Below, in pieces: positions 7,761 to 19,000 of a stretch of 64,000 nt of DNA. The position numbers and the translations under genes were made by a program. Source of the stretch: DAMCZI01 sp032095175 (GTDB lineage: Bacteria > Bacillota > Clostridia > Clostridiales > Caloramatoraceae); contig DAMCZI010000026.1 of NCBI GenBank assembly GCA_032095175.1, positions 1-64,000 on the forward strand, given 5' to 3'. Under the pieces are notes generated by a model. The model was given only the letters and a program-made list of their open reading frames with translations. It had not been told where the DNA came from and made no database searches. How positions within the stretch are numbered: position 1 is the stretch's first letter; the number at the start of each line of letters is the position of its first letter.

Positions 7761-9746
7761 ATGTACAAAAATAAGATTTTTTTACCTGACAATGCCATAT
7801 ATATGCTGATAATTGCTGCATTGCTGGCACCACTGTTCTATTACAACTTGTATATAGGGATGGCAGGATTACTTGTCTTTGGAATTTTAGTAGCATACAA
7901 TGTAATACTAACTAGAAAAAGAAAAAAGGAATGGAACAGATTTATTGAAGATATATCAATAAATCTTGATGCAGCGGGGAAAAACACCCTATCAAAGATT
8001 CCAGTACCTCTTGTTATAGTTGATAATAAGGGGCGCATTCTATGGGGAAATGGAATTTTTATAGAGAATGTTAATGGAGAAATATATGGCAAGAAAATAG
8101 GAGAATTTATAAAAGAATTCAGTCCTAAAAAGGTATATGACAAAACCATAACAGAGTATTCAAAGGTTAATATAGGCGATAAATTCTATAATGTACTTAC
8201 AAGTACAATAGATATAAATGGGTCAAAGGATGAGAATAACTTTATAGTCCTTTTGTATTTTTTTGATATTACAAACTATTATAATATCGAGAAAACCTAC
8301 AATGAAAAGAAATCCATCGTTATGCTTTTAGAAATAGACAGCTATGATGAGGTTATTAAAAGTACTGAGGAGGCTAACAGACCCGCACTTATAGCAGAGA
8401 TAGACAAGGGAGTCAATTCCTTTGCTTCCTCCATAGAAGGCCTTATTAGAAAGTATGATGATAACAAATATATCATAGTATTTGAAAATCGTTTTTTAGA
8501 ATCACTTGTTGAAAAGAAGTTTGATATTTTAGATAACTTTAGACAGATAGATGTGGGAAATAAAATCCCTGTAACATTAAGCATTGGTGTAGGCACAAAT
8601 GGTGAAAATCTTAATAAAATACACCAGTATGCTGTATCTGCAAAGGATCTTGCCCTCGGTAGAGGAGGAGATCAAGCGACCATAAAGGATGGAGATAAGC
8701 TTTCCTTCTTTGGAGGAAAGAGTAAGGAAGTAGAAAAAAGGACAAGAGTTAAGGCAAGAATAATAGCCCATGCAATTGCAAGCCTTATTGATCAGAGCAG
8801 TGATGTAATAATAATGGGTCATGAGAGCCCTGATATGGACTGTCTTGGTTCAGCAATGGGAATGTATAGGGCATGCAAGCTTAGGGGGAAGGACGCCTAT
8901 ATACTCTTAAATAGAGCAAATGAATCCATAGTTAAAATAGTAGATAGACTAAACAGCAGCAGTGAACATCAAGGTATGTTTATAAACAATGAAACTGCAT
9001 TTCAAAAATGTCAGAGGAATACGCTTTTAATAATTACAGACGTTCATAGAAAAAGCTTTGTTGAATTTCCAGAACTTTTGGACAAAGCAGAAAATATAGT
9101 AGTAATTGATCATCATAGGAAAAGTGTAGATTTCATAGAAAACGCTACTATTTCATATATTGAGACCTATGCATCTTCAACTAGTGAGCTTGTAACTGAA
9201 ATACTTCAATATATAGTTGAAAAGCCAAAATTACATGAAATTGAAGCTCAGGCACTTATGGCAGGAATATATATAGATACGAAAAACTACACCTTTAAAA
9301 CAGGTGTTAGAACATTTGAGGCAGCAGCATTTTTAAGAAGGCTTGGAGCTAATTTAATTGAAGTTAGGAAGCTTTTTTCAGATGACTTTGAAACCTATGT
9401 AGAAAGAACAAAGCTTGTTGCAAGTGCTAAGGTAAAGGATGGAATAGCCATTGCGGCTCATGAGGGAGCAGTAAAAAACAGCCTTATAATTCCCCAGGCT
9501 GCAGATGAACTATTAAAAATAGATGGTATTGAAGCATCCTTTGTACTTGCACGCTCAGGAAATGATATAATAATTAGTGGAAGATCCTTAGGAGACATAA
9601 ATGTCCAGCTTATACTTGAAAGAATAGGCGGTGGAGGACATATGAGCATTGCAGGTGCAAGGATTTCAAATGTATCAATTGAAGAAGGAAAGAAAATGCT
9701 TATTAATTCAATTAATAATTACCTAAAGGAGAGTGACCGGAAATGA
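7761..9746 (+). CDS. gdpP: Cyclic-di-AMP phosphodiesterase GdpP
   Basis: A 661-aa membrane enzyme that hydrolyses c-di-AMP to pApA (formerly YybT). Two N-terminal membrane helices (about 13-48) are followed by a PAS-like domain (about 60-160) and a degenerate GGDEF domain (about 175-300). The DHH domain (about 345-500) has MGHESPDMDCLGSA and VVIDHHRK, and the DHHA1 domain ends with GGGGHMSIAGARI. All metal-binding aspartates and histidines are in place. The ATG follows GGAGGGTCG. Its stop overlaps the rplI start by 4 bases (ATGA), indicating coupling with rplI. Confidence 0.95.
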   Translation: MYKNKIFLPDNAIYMLIIAALLAPLFYYNLYIGMAGLLVFGILVAYNVILTRKRKKEWNRFIEDISINLDAAGKNTLSKIPVPLVIVDNKGRILWGNGIFIENVNGEIYGKKIGEFIKEFSPKKVYDKTITEYSKVNIGDKFYNVLTSTIDINGSKDENNFIVLLYFFDITNYYNIEKTYNEKKSIVMLLEIDSYDEVIKSTEEANRPALIAEIDKGVNSFASSIEGLIRKYDDNKYIIVFENRFLESLVEKKFDILDNFRQIDVGNKIPVTLSIGVGTNGENLNKIHQYAVSAKDLALGRGGDQATIKDGDKLSFFGGKSKEVEKRTRVKARIIAHAIASLIDQSSDVIIMGHESPDMDCLGSAMGMYRACKLRGKDAYILLNRANESIVKIVDRLNSSSEHQGMFINNETAFQKCQRNTLLIITDVHRKSFVEFPELLDKAENIVVIDHHRKSVDFIENATISYIETYASSTSELVTEILQYIVEKPKLHEIEAQALMAGIYIDTKNYTFKTGVRTFEAAAFLRRLGANLIEVRKLFSDDFETYVERTKLVASAKVKDGIAIAAHEGAVKNSLIIPQAADELLKIDGIEASFVLARSGNDIIISGRSLGDINVQLILERIGGGGHMSIAGARISNVSIEEGKKMLINSINNYLKESDRK

Positions 9747-10189
9747 AGGTTATATTAAAAGCTGATGTAAAGAGTGTAGGCAAAAAGGGAGAAGTAATAA
9801 ACGCATCCGATGGATACGCAAGAAACTTCCTTTTTCCAAGAGGACTTGCAGTAGAAGCAACTGAAGGAAATGTAAAAAGCCTTGAGGCTGTAAAGGAAAA
9901 TGAAAAGAAGAAGAAGGCTGAAGAACTCCAAAAGGCAAAGGAGTTAGCAAAGAAGATTAAAGGATTAACAGTAACTATAAAGGCTAAGACAGGAGAAAAT
10001 GGAAAGCTCTTTGGTTCAATTACTTCAAAGGATATAGCAGAAGAATTAAAAAAGCAGCATAAAATTGATATAGATAAGAAGAAGATAGCATTAGACGAAG
10101 CAATTAAATCAGCAGGAGTATTTAATGTTGAAGTAAAGGTATATCCCGAAGTTTCTGCTTCTTTAAAAGTAAGCATAATGGAGAATTAG
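9743..10189 (+). CDS. rplI: 50S ribosomal protein L9
   Basis: A 148-aa L9 of standard length. The N-terminal rRNA-binding domain (MKVILKADVKSVGKKGEV, YARNFLFPRGLA) is joined by a long lysine/glutamate helix (about 45-75) to the C-terminal domain. It overlaps gdpP by 4 bases and is followed 15 bp later by lonC. The gdpP-rplI-lonC-dnaB order is a conserved clostridial cluster. Confidence 0.97.
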   Translation: MKVILKADVKSVGKKGEVINASDGYARNFLFPRGLAVEATEGNVKSLEAVKENEKKKKAEELQKAKELAKKIKGLTVTIKAKTGENGKLFGSITSKDIAEELKKQHKIDIDKKKIALDEAIKSAGVFNVEVKVYPEVSASLKVSIMEN

Positions 10190-10204
10190 AGGGGAGTTTT
10201 CTAG

Positions 10205-12085
10205 GTGAAAAAAGTTTCATTGAACGCAGCAAATTACGCAGATAGTTCATTAAATGAAGGCTACAATACTGTTCTTTTAGAGCATGTTGATTCAATAATG
10301 GACATAATTGAAAAAGTATGGGGAGAGGATTACATTCAATCGGTTTTAGAGAAGGAAGACCTTTTGGATAAAATGGAAAGTGATGATATAGGAGATAAGC
10401 TATATGTGCTTCAAAGACTTGTATTAAAAGAAGACACATATTCCGACGATCCATTATATACAATCGAACAGGTGGAGAAGGAACTTTCAAGGATAATTGC
10501 TAAGAGGCATGTTGAAAACAAGATAGAGGTAGAAGTTGAAAAAATCCTGGAAGAAAGACAGGAAAAAATGATAGATGACATAAGACTTGGCATCATAAAA
10601 AAGCAAAGAGGGCCTGAGAACTCCAAAACATTAAAGAGATTGGAAGACTTAGAAACAAAGGATAAAGTTAAGCTTTCAAAAAATGTAATGGAGCTTTTAA
10701 GACCTTCAAGCCTTGATGAAATAGTAGGCCAGGATAAGGCCGTAAAGTCAATACTATCAAAGCTTGTTTCTCCATATCCACAGCATATAATACTTTATGG
10801 ACCTCCAGGTGTGGGAAAAACAACTGCAGCAAGGCTTGCCCTTTCTGAAGCTAAAAAGTTTATGTCTACTCCTTTTGAAAGTGATGCACCCTTTGTAGAG
10901 GTAGATGGGACAACCCTTAGATGGGATCCAAGGGAGATTACAAACCCTCTATTAGGCTCTGTTCATGACCCTATATATCAGGGTTCAAAGAGAGACCTAG
11001 CGGAATCAGGAATCCCTGAACCAAAGCCAGGTCTTGTAACTGAAGCCCATGGAGGAGTGCTTTTTATAGACGAGATAGGGGAGATAGACACAATTTTACA
11101 AAACAAGCTTCTTAAGGTTTTAGAGGACAAGCGTGTTGAATTTTCATCCTCATACTATGATCCAGATGATGAAAACGTTCCTCAATATATAAGAAAGTAC
11201 TTTAGTGAAGGGGCACCTGCAGATTTTATACTAATAGGTGCAACAACAAGGGAACCCCATGCTATAAACCCGGCCTTAAGATCAAGATGTGCCGAGGTAT
11301 ATTTTGAACCACTATCTAAAAAGGAACTTCAAAAGATTGTTTTAAATGCAGCAAAAAAGTTAACAATTACAATGGATGAGAATGTTCCAGAGATAATAAG
11401 TGAGTATACAATTGAAGGACGAAGAGCTGTAAATATACTTGCAGATGTATATGGAAATGCAATATATAAAAGAGGCAATGATGACATTCATATAACAGCA
11501 GAGGATGTATATGAGGTAGTAGCACTTTCAAGGCTTGTTCCATACAGCAAAAACCTTGGAAAGGATACAGCTGAAGCTGGAAAAGTATTTGGCCTTGGAG
11601 TAAGCGGCTTTTTAGGCTCTGTTCTAGAGATTGAAGCAGTTGCCTTTAAAAGAGATAAGGAAGGCGGTACTGTTAGATTTAACGATACTGCAGGTTCAAT
11701 GGCAAAGGATTCCGTTTTTAATGCTGCATCAGTTATAAGAGCTATAACAGGAGAAGATGTATCAAACTATGATGTTCATGTTAACGTTATAGGAGGAGGA
11801 AATGTTGATGGTCCATCAGCAGGTGCGGCTATAACAGTAGCTATGCTGAGTGCCATTACAAATAAGCCTGTTAAGCAGGACGTTGCAATAACAGGTGAGA
11901 TATCACTATTAGGCGATATTAAGCCAGTTGGCGGTGTCATAGAAAAGGTATATGGTGCAGTTCAGGCAGGAATGAAGAGGGTTATAATACCCTTTGAGAA
12001 TAAAAAGGACATTTCATGTATAGATGACGATGTAGAAATAATACCGGTTTCAAATATAAAGGAAATACTAGATTTAGTTTTTTAA
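10205..12085 (+). CDS. lonC: ATP-dependent Lon-family protease (LonC type)
   Basis: A 626-aa AAA+ protease of the LonC subfamily of sporulating Firmicutes. The N-terminal region (1-170) is helical and charged. The AAA+ module has Walker A GPPGVGKTT and Walker B GVLFIDEIGE. The C-terminal Lon proteolytic domain carries the catalytic serine in DGPSAGAA and a lysine in the following KPVKQDVAITGE region. It lacks the classic Lon substrate-binding LAN domain. GTG start at 10205 after GAGGGGAG. It lies 12 bp ahead of dnaB in the same operon. Regulation in sporulation is known for relatives and only inferred here. Confidence 0.9.
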   Translation: MKKVSLNAANYADSSLNEGYNTVLLEHVDSIMDIIEKVWGEDYIQSVLEKEDLLDKMESDDIGDKLYVLQRLVLKEDTYSDDPLYTIEQVEKELSRIIAKRHVENKIEVEVEKILEERQEKMIDDIRLGIIKKQRGPENSKTLKRLEDLETKDKVKLSKNVMELLRPSSLDEIVGQDKAVKSILSKLVSPYPQHIILYGPPGVGKTTAARLALSEAKKFMSTPFESDAPFVEVDGTTLRWDPREITNPLLGSVHDPIYQGSKRDLAESGIPEPKPGLVTEAHGGVLFIDEIGEIDTILQNKLLKVLEDKRVEFSSSYYDPDDENVPQYIRKYFSEGAPADFILIGATTREPHAINPALRSRCAEVYFEPLSKKELQKIVLNAAKKLTITMDENVPEIISEYTIEGRRAVNILADVYGNAIYKRGNDDIHITAEDVYEVVALSRLVPYSKNLGKDTAEAGKVFGLGVSGFLGSVLEIEAVAFKRDKEGGTVRFNDTAGSMAKDSVFNAASVIRAITGEDVSNYDVHVNVIGGGNVDGPSAGAAITVAMLSAITNKPVKQDVAITGEISLLGDIKPVGGVIEKVYGAVQAGMKRVIIPFENKKDISCIDDDVEIIPVSNIKEILDLVF

Positions 12086-12097
12086 GGTGGTGAGATT

Positions 12098-13432
12098 TTG
12101 GAAGGCAATTTAAGGGTTCCACCCCATAATATAGAGGCTGAGCAATCAGTCCTAGGTTCAATGATAATGGATAAAAACGCAATAGCAGAGGTAACAGAGG
12201 TATTGAAGGGTGAGGAATTCTATAAGGAATCCCATAACTTACTTTTTAATACAATATTAGAGCTATATAACGATGACGAGCCTGTTGATATGATTACCCT
12301 AGTGGAGCTCTTAAGGAGCAGGGATCAGCTAGAAGCCATAGGAGGAGTCTCCTATATATCAAACCTTGTTACATCTGTTCCCAGTACCGCAAACGTTAAA
12401 TACTATGCAAAGATAGTTGAGGAAAAACACACTCTAAGAAGGCTAATACTCACCTCTGACAGCATAATGAATCAATGCTATGAGCAGCAGGACGATGTAG
12501 AGCTTATACTTGGAAGTGCAGAAAAGGGTATATTCGATATCTCACAGAGAAAGAGCAACCAGGACTTTGAGCATGTAAGTAACATTATAGTAAGAAGCTT
12601 TGATGAGTTCGAAAGGTTGTCTAAAAATAAAGGACAAATAAGAGGTGTGCCAACAGGCTTCACCGATTTAGATAGTAAGACCTCAGGCTTTAAGAAGGGT
12701 GAATTGGTACTTGTTGCAGCAAGACCTGCGATGGGTAAAACTGCATTCTCCCTTAACATCGCTATGTACCCTGCACTAAGAGCAGGGAAAAGCGTTGCTA
12801 TATTCGAGCTTGAAATGTCAAAGGAGCAGCTAGTATACAGACTTCTAAGTGCCGAAGCCAATATTGAGCTTGGAAATCTTTTAAGAGGAGAGCTTAACGA
12901 CGATGACTGGGTAAGGCTTGCCAAAGCAGCAGGCCCAATGGCAAATGCAAAGATGTATATAGATGATACCCCAGGTATTTCAATAAACGAACTAAGGTCC
13001 AAATGTAGAAGACTAAAGATAGAAAAGGGACTTGACCTAATAGTTATCGACTACCTCCAGCTAATGACAGGAAACGGCAAGGTAGAGAGCAGACAGCAGG
13101 AGGTTGCAGAAATATCAAGATCCCTAAAGGCCATTGCAAAGGAGCTAGAAGCCCCAGTAATAGCCTGCGCCCAGCTTTCCCGTGCTCCCGAAATGAGAGC
13201 AGACCACAGACCAATTCTATCAGACCTAAGAGAATCTGGTTCTATAGAGCAGGACGCCGACATTGTAATGTTTCTCTACAGAGACGAATACTATAACCAG
13301 GATACAGACAAGAAGAATATTGGTGAAGTAATCATAGCTAAGCAGAGAAACGGTCCAACAGGAACTACAGAGCTTGCATGGTTGGGACAGTATACGAAGT
13401 TTGGGAATTTGGATAGGTATAGAAACGAATAG
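12098..13432 (+). CDS. dnaB: Replicative DNA helicase DnaB
   Basis: A 444-aa DnaB helicase (DnaC in Bacillus nomenclature). It has the N-terminal primase-interaction domain (PPHNIEAEQSVLGSMIMD) and a RecA-like core with Walker A ARPAMGKTAF, DnaB motif DLIVIDYLQLM and KQRNGPTGT near the end. The start is TTG at 12098 after AAGGTGGTGAG. It is the last gene of the gdpP cluster and is closed by the hairpin at 13451. The loader (dnaC/dnaI type) and dnaD are in this window at 43.7-45.6 kb. Confidence 0.97.
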   Translation: MEGNLRVPPHNIEAEQSVLGSMIMDKNAIAEVTEVLKGEEFYKESHNLLFNTILELYNDDEPVDMITLVELLRSRDQLEAIGGVSYISNLVTSVPSTANVKYYAKIVEEKHTLRRLILTSDSIMNQCYEQQDDVELILGSAEKGIFDISQRKSNQDFEHVSNIIVRSFDEFERLSKNKGQIRGVPTGFTDLDSKTSGFKKGELVLVAARPAMGKTAFSLNIAMYPALRAGKSVAIFELEMSKEQLVYRLLSAEANIELGNLLRGELNDDDWVRLAKAAGPMANAKMYIDDTPGISINELRSKCRRLKIEKGLDLIVIDYLQLMTGNGKVESRQQEVAEISRSLKAIAKELEAPVIACAQLSRAPEMRADHRPILSDLRESGSIEQDADIVMFLYRDEYYNQDTDKKNIGEVIIAKQRNGPTGTTELAWLGQYTKFGNLDRYRNE

Positions 13433-13450
13433 GTATGAGATAAATATGAG

Positions 13451-13502
13451 GCTGCCACTTATTTGGTGCTCTAAGCACGCAGAATGAGTGGCAGCTGTTT
13501 TA
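13451..13502 (+). terminator. Terminator after dnaB
   Basis: A 9-bp stem (GCTGCCACT / AGTGGCAGC) with an inner short stem, followed by TGTTTTATA. It marks the end of the core cluster. Confidence 0.75.
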
Positions 13503-13540
13503 TATACTGCAAAATAGCAACGAGCAAAATTTCCACTTTA

Positions 13541-13568
13541 TTGACAATAGGGATAAAAATAGTATCAT
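13541..13568 (+). promoter_or_regulatory. Sigma-A promoter for tRNA-Thr(CGT)
   Basis: TTGACA at 13541-13546 and TATCAT at 13563-13568 with a 16-base spacer, about 75 bases before the mature tRNA. No other gene start intervenes. Confidence 0.6.
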
Positions 13569-13642
13569 ATATTATATAAGCAATAATTTGGTAACAGCAG
13601 CACAACAGATTTACAATCTACTGTACAACAATAACTTAATAT

Positions 13643-13718
13643 GCTGGAGTGGCTCAGTTGGTAGAGCGAATGATTCGTAATCATTAGGTCGTGGGTTCGA
13701 GTCCCATCTTCAGCTCCA
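13643..13718 (+). tRNA. tRNA-Thr (anticodon CGT)
   Basis: A 76-base cloverleaf: acceptor GCTGGAG pairs with CTTCAGC, the D-arm is GGCTCAGTTGGTAGAGC, and the anticodon loop TTCGTAA gives CGT. The T-arm is GTGGG-TTCGAGT-CCCAT and CCA is encoded. It stands alone, directly before the accessory region. I did not find a second copy of its 3' end that would mark it as an integration site. Confidence 0.95.
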
Positions 13719-13854
13719 AAATACTTAATCCTTGGGACATATATGTTTCAAGGAATTTTATTTATAAGGTTTAATTTAATTAGAACTTATTTATTAATTA
13801 ATTTAGGTATAAATCTAATTATTAAAACAAGTGATTAAGAGGGAAGGTGATAAA

Positions 13855-14157
13855 ATGTGGAATTCATATGACAACGGTACAACCCTAGGAACAGAGGGCA
13901 GTGAAAATGGAATAATTGTAAAGGATGAAGAACATAGTGATGGAGCTCGAATAACTCTTGAGAAAGAAGCTCATGGGGTTCCATATGCAATAACCTGTGG
14001 AATCTATGGACTTTTTGTACATACTGTTTATTGTTCTGATATTGAGAGCAGTATGAAACAATATGAAAATATGAAAAAAGATATAGAAAAAATATTAATA
14101 GAGTTGAATGATGATAATATGTCAGATTTACTAGATGAGTTTGTAAACAAATATTGA
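13855..14157 (+). CDS. Uncharacterised 100-aa protein next to HEAT gene
   Basis: I do not know a function for this protein. It is a 100-aa soluble protein with an N-terminal beta-rich half (GTTLGTEGSENGIIVKDEEH, YAITCGIYGLFVHTVYC) and a C-terminal acidic helix (about 65-100). The glycine- and cysteine-bearing YAITCGIYG stretch looks like a compact alpha/beta fold. In size and composition it resembles small immunity-type proteins common near polymorphic toxins, but this is only an impression. The ATG at 13855 follows GAAGGTGA. It lies 84 bp ahead of the HEAT-repeat gene in the same direction. Confidence 0.55.
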   Translation: MWNSYDNGTTLGTEGSENGIIVKDEEHSDGARITLEKEAHGVPYAITCGIYGLFVHTVYCSDIESSMKQYENMKKDIEKILIELNDDNMSDLLDEFVNKY

Positions 14158-14241
14158 TGTTAATTAAAATAGATTCTAAGGGAGTATCATGCAACAAATG
14201 GTATAATCAATTTATAATGACTTAAAGAAGGGGATAATAGC

Positions 14242-15855
14242 ATGATCAAAAAAATTATCCAGAGAATAAAAGATTTTAATAAAGCTAAATTTATAAAATC
14301 GCATGATTCAAGTGTTTTACAGTCCAATAACAGTATGACTGAATTACTAGGAAATGATATAAAGCTATCAGCTATTCCTGATGTATTTTTATTATTACTC
14401 AGTAATGATGAAAAAATAAAGTTACAATCTGCAGAGATTCTTAATCATGTTATGAGTACATTAAATTCTACTCAGTTAATAAAAGTCGATAAAATTTTCA
14501 GAGAAAGGGCTTCATATGACTGGAATTATGATTGGAAAAATAAAGAGCCAAAAGAATTATTGAATCCTTTAATGTCTGAAGAAGAAAAAGTTACAATATT
14601 AGGTTTAAGTAGTTTTCATCCTAACGGATATTTTAGAGAAAAGGCAATAAAAGCTCTTTCAAATATAAAAACAGGTTGTGTAGTACCTTACTTATTAATT
14701 AGAATTAATGATTGGGTAAGCCGAGTAAGGAACACTTCACAAAAGCAATTACAAAAATATCTAAAGCCAGAATATGCTATGAACTTTGTAAACAATTTAC
14801 CTTTAGTATTAAGATTAGGGGAATGCTCAAGGGATGAGCATATTGATATTATAGAAGCAGTAACTTCAATTATATCTAGTACTGAAGGATCTCAAAAGCT
14901 AATAATTGGACTTCAATCAACTGATTCAAAGGTTAGATTAGCCTGTTATAAAATAATCCTTCAGACAAAAGTAATAGATAATAGAAGCATTATAAACTAC
15001 TTAATCAAAGATACCAATCCTTACAACAGGCTATTTGTACTTAGAAAAATACAGCAAGAGATAACACAAGATGAGTTTGCTGATATTTTTCAGCTATTAC
15101 TTTATGATAAATTTGCTCAAATCAGGATTCTTGCCCTTGAGATGCTATATGCTTACATGCCTGAAAAGGCTGTAGAAATATTAGAAAAAGGTTTATTTGA
15201 TAACAATCAGTCAGTCCGTGATTTATCTCGCTATTTGCTCTCAAAGAAGAAAGAATATGATTTTGCAGCCATATACCGTGATTCAATACAAAAAAGTGAT
15301 AAACTATATGCCAGTATTTGTGGCCTTGGGGAGACAGGAAATATAAACGATTCAAAAATTATTAGTAAATTTTTATACTCTGATGTTATTAAAATAGTTA
15401 AAGCCTCTATAAATGCATTAGCACGGCTAGATATCCAAGAATATAAAAAGAAAATTATTTTGATATTAAACGATGAGAGAGCTGGTATATCCAAGGCCGC
15501 TAGAAGAGCTTTATATAAACAAATAGGTTCTTATGATGCAGCTACTATATATAGGATTTTTAAACAAGCTAAATACAATCATGTGAAAGTAAACGCTTGT
15601 GTCCTTTTATGCTCATTAAGTAAATGGGATTCTATAAGATATATTATAGAATTTTGTGCAGATAAAAATGAAAGTATTTCAATACTTGGACAAAGTGCAC
15701 TTGAAAGATGGAGACTAAAATATAATCGGTCTTTTACGATCCCTACTAATAATCAAATTGAAGAAATAAGAAAATCTTTAATGGATTTTGGTAAATCAAT
15801 TAAAGATAGTGATAGTAAGTTTATTGAATTTAGTATTAAGAATTTTAATAAATAA
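14242..15855 (+). CDS. HEAT-repeat protein
   Basis: A 537-aa, almost entirely helical protein built of repeated pairs of helices. Segments such as YFREKAIKALSNIKTG, DSKVRLACYKIILQT, FAQIRILALEMLYAYMPE and ISKAARRALYK follow the HEAT/PBS-lyase-like spacing. No enzymatic motif, signal peptide or membrane segment is visible, so it probably acts as a protein- or nucleic-acid-binding scaffold. The ATG at 14242 follows GAAGGGGAT. It lies 221 bp ahead of the Avs-like gene on the same strand. A degraded 50-bp piece of a second copy is at 21893. A defence role is inferred only from position. Confidence 0.7.
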   Translation: MIKKIIQRIKDFNKAKFIKSHDSSVLQSNNSMTELLGNDIKLSAIPDVFLLLLSNDEKIKLQSAEILNHVMSTLNSTQLIKVDKIFRERASYDWNYDWKNKEPKELLNPLMSEEEKVTILGLSSFHPNGYFREKAIKALSNIKTGCVVPYLLIRINDWVSRVRNTSQKQLQKYLKPEYAMNFVNNLPLVLRLGECSRDEHIDIIEAVTSIISSTEGSQKLIIGLQSTDSKVRLACYKIILQTKVIDNRSIINYLIKDTNPYNRLFVLRKIQQEITQDEFADIFQLLLYDKFAQIRILALEMLYAYMPEKAVEILEKGLFDNNQSVRDLSRYLLSKKKEYDFAAIYRDSIQKSDKLYASICGLGETGNINDSKIISKFLYSDVIKIVKASINALARLDIQEYKKKIILILNDERAGISKAARRALYKQIGSYDAATIYRIFKQAKYNHVKVNACVLLCSLSKWDSIRYIIEFCADKNESISILGQSALERWRLKYNRSFTIPTNNQIEEIRKSLMDFGKSIKDSDSKFIEFSIKNFNK

Positions 15856-16076
15856 GATGTTGAAGGAAATTAAATATATTTGTAGAATAATGAAATTATG
15901 GGAAAATGTAAATTATAAATATAATGTTTAAGATGGGAAGTTATTAAAATTGATACTTAATTCGTAAGTTTCGGGAATATCATAGTTATCGGAAAGGTGA
16001 GGCAATGGTCGCCCTGTTCATGTAACTATATTAACTATTATATTTTTGTATAGAAATAAATCGGGAGGAGTTTGGT

Positions 16077-19000
16077 ATGCCATATGGTTTAGGGGGTAGA
16101 GCTGATAAAAACGGGAATAGATTTGAGATTAAGTGGGGACTATACCAAATTATAAAAGTATTGGATGAAAAATTAGATTATGTTGTTTTGGAAGCCCTTG
16201 GTGACGATGAACGGGGTGTTGATATCTGGATTGGCAAAAAAAATGGTAGCAGAGAAGGTCAGCAATGTAAGGGAAGGAATGGGAGTAAAGAATGCTGGGA
16301 TTATGGAACTGCTAATGCCAAAGGAATTTTCGCGAATTGGAAGTATCAATTGGATAGAGATGAGTCGAATACTGTTGCTTTGGTTTCACCTTTAGCTTTT
16401 ACACTATTAGAGGATTTAATTGAAAGAGCAAAAAATACTAGTAAAAATCCTAAAGATTTTTATCATACCCAAATACTCAATGCTAGCAAAGAATTTGCTG
16501 ATTTTTTTAAAAATTTTTGCAAAGTGATGGAAATAAATCCAGAACAAGATTTGGACTTAATAAAATGCATTTCTTATTTAAATAGAATAGCATATCGTCA
16601 ATTTCCGGATACAGAATTAAAAGAACTGATATTATCCCAAATTAGTTATTTGTTAATCGGTAATGAAGAAAAAATATATGATACATTTATTGCTTGGATA
16701 GTAGATGGAAATATTTTGGGGAAAACACTTAACCAGTCCGTTTTGTACACCTTTTTAAAAGAAAAAAATATTAGGTTTAAAAATCTTGCAACTGATGAAC
16801 GTATCATACCTAGGTTAAAGGAATTGAATCAGGAATATAAAGCAGCATTTATCCCGTTAGACAATGGGTTAATTAAGAGAAAAGAATTTTCTATATTTAG
16901 AGAAATAATAGATTCAGGGGATTCTCTAATAATACATGGAAAAGCCGGAAGAGGGAAAAGTGGATGTACAGTAGATATTATCAATTATTGTCAAGAAAAT
17001 AAGATACCATATTTGGCAATTAAACTAGATAAACGTATTCCAAATGGGACAGCAGAGAAATGGGGCAAAGATCTAGGCTTACCTGCATCTATAGCTCATT
17101 GTATTCATAGCGTTTCAAAAGATGAAAGAGCAGTAATTATTTTAGATCAGTTGGATGCTCTGCGTTGGACACAAGCACACTCTAGAGATGCTTTATTAGT
17201 ATGTGCTCAGATTATAAACCAAGTAGAGAGATTGAATTTTGAAAGAAAATATAAGATATCTGTTGTTTTTGTATGTCGAACCTATGACTTGGAAAATGAT
17301 AATAATATTAAATCATTATTTAAGATAATTGATAAGAAAGAGGAAATTATTCAATGGAATAAAGTTCAGGTTAATGAATTGGATGAGGGAATGGTAAAGG
17401 ACATAGTTGGGAAGCGTTATGAGCAATTAACAAGTAAACTGAAAGAGTTACTAAGGATTCCAAGTAATTTATATATTTGGCAACGATTAGATCCAAGCAA
17501 AGAATATGTTGAATGTTCTACCGCAAGTCATTTGGTCTCAAAATGGTGGGGGCAGTTGTCTGAAAAATGTTTTGAATATGGATTAAGTGAAACTGATCTA
17601 AATGTTACTAAAGAAAAAATGGTGACCTCCCTGGAAAACCTAGGTAGAATATGTATTCCATTGAGTATATTAAGTGTCAATAAATCATACTTAGAGTTTT
17701 TGTCTTCGAATGCTTTCTTAATAATTCAAGATAATAAAGCATCTTTTGCTCATCAATCAATATTAGACTCTTTTTTGGCCGAAAAAATGCTTAAGAGATA
17801 TTATGTAGGTGAAGATATTGAAGATATTATAGGAAGCAAAGAAAAACAAACTCCCGGAAAAAGGTACCAGGTACAAATGTTTATGCAAAATTTATCTGAG
17901 TTCGATAGCCAAGATTTTATTAATGCAGGTCAGAAGATGTTTGAGGCAAAGCAAATAAGATATTTTGTTAAATTCGTTTTCCTTGAAGTATTAAATCAAA
18001 TAGATATTTTAGATGAAAGTATAAAAGATTTTATTATTAATAACTGTGAAAACAAAATATATGGTAATCACATTATAAATAATGTTATATTTTCAAGGCC
18101 TAAATATATTAGGTTGCTTAGACAATATGGTGTTTTAGATAAATGGTTTAACAATCATCAAAAAAAAGATATTGTATTCAATTTACTTATAAGTATGAGG
18201 CCAGATTATGAAATTGAGGATATTGCATTCATTGAAAAGTATGCATTTAACTCACAAGAAGATGATAATAAATTCTCAAAATGTTTTTTACATGATATAA
18301 ATAAAGATACGGATGAGTTGTTTGAATTGCGAAGGAGATTTTATAACAGGTATCCGCAGATGGCTGATGTATATCTTGACTTTAAGTCGATGCTCAAAAA
18401 TTGTGAAATGAGAACAATACGGCTATTGGCATTTTTATTGGAAAATAAAATTAAAGGTAAAGAGAAAAACATTTATAAATATGAAGAGGATTTTTTATAT
18501 GAAGACTCTGAAATTTTAATTAAAAATGGAATGGACGTTGTTAATTTATTATTGCCATACATTCCGACTGAAAAGGACGAAATGCTATCCTTCAGTGATT
18601 GGTCTGGAAGATATTTTCATAAAAGGGGTCTTGAAAGGGCTTGTATTCAAATTATTAGGAAAGCAAACGCAGCAATAATAGCCTTAAAACCAGAAACATT
18701 TTTGGAACGCTATAAAGAATTTATGGGTAAAGGCAATGATTTATTAAATGAAATTATATTGGATGGATTATATCGATTACCAGAGTTATATAGTGACGTA
18801 GTGATTACATATTTATGCAGTGACTTCGATAGCAACATATTTGATAAGACAAGTGGCAATAATGATGAATTATTTTTTACCAAACAGATATTAAGGAAGC
18901 ATTCTAAATACTGTAGTGGAGACATTTTTGCTATATTAGAAAAGACGATTTTAAGTTATATATCACCAAAAGCTAAAGATATATATCGAGGTAGAATTGA

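Noticed and set aside
13643..13718. tRNA-Thr(CGT) as integration site of the accessory region
   Set aside because: I did not find a repeated copy of the tRNA 3' end downstream and there is no integrase gene.
16003..16023. Six-codon frame after AAAGGTGAG upstream of the STAND gene, as leader peptide
   Set aside because: Too short to separate from chance and no attenuator structure follows it.
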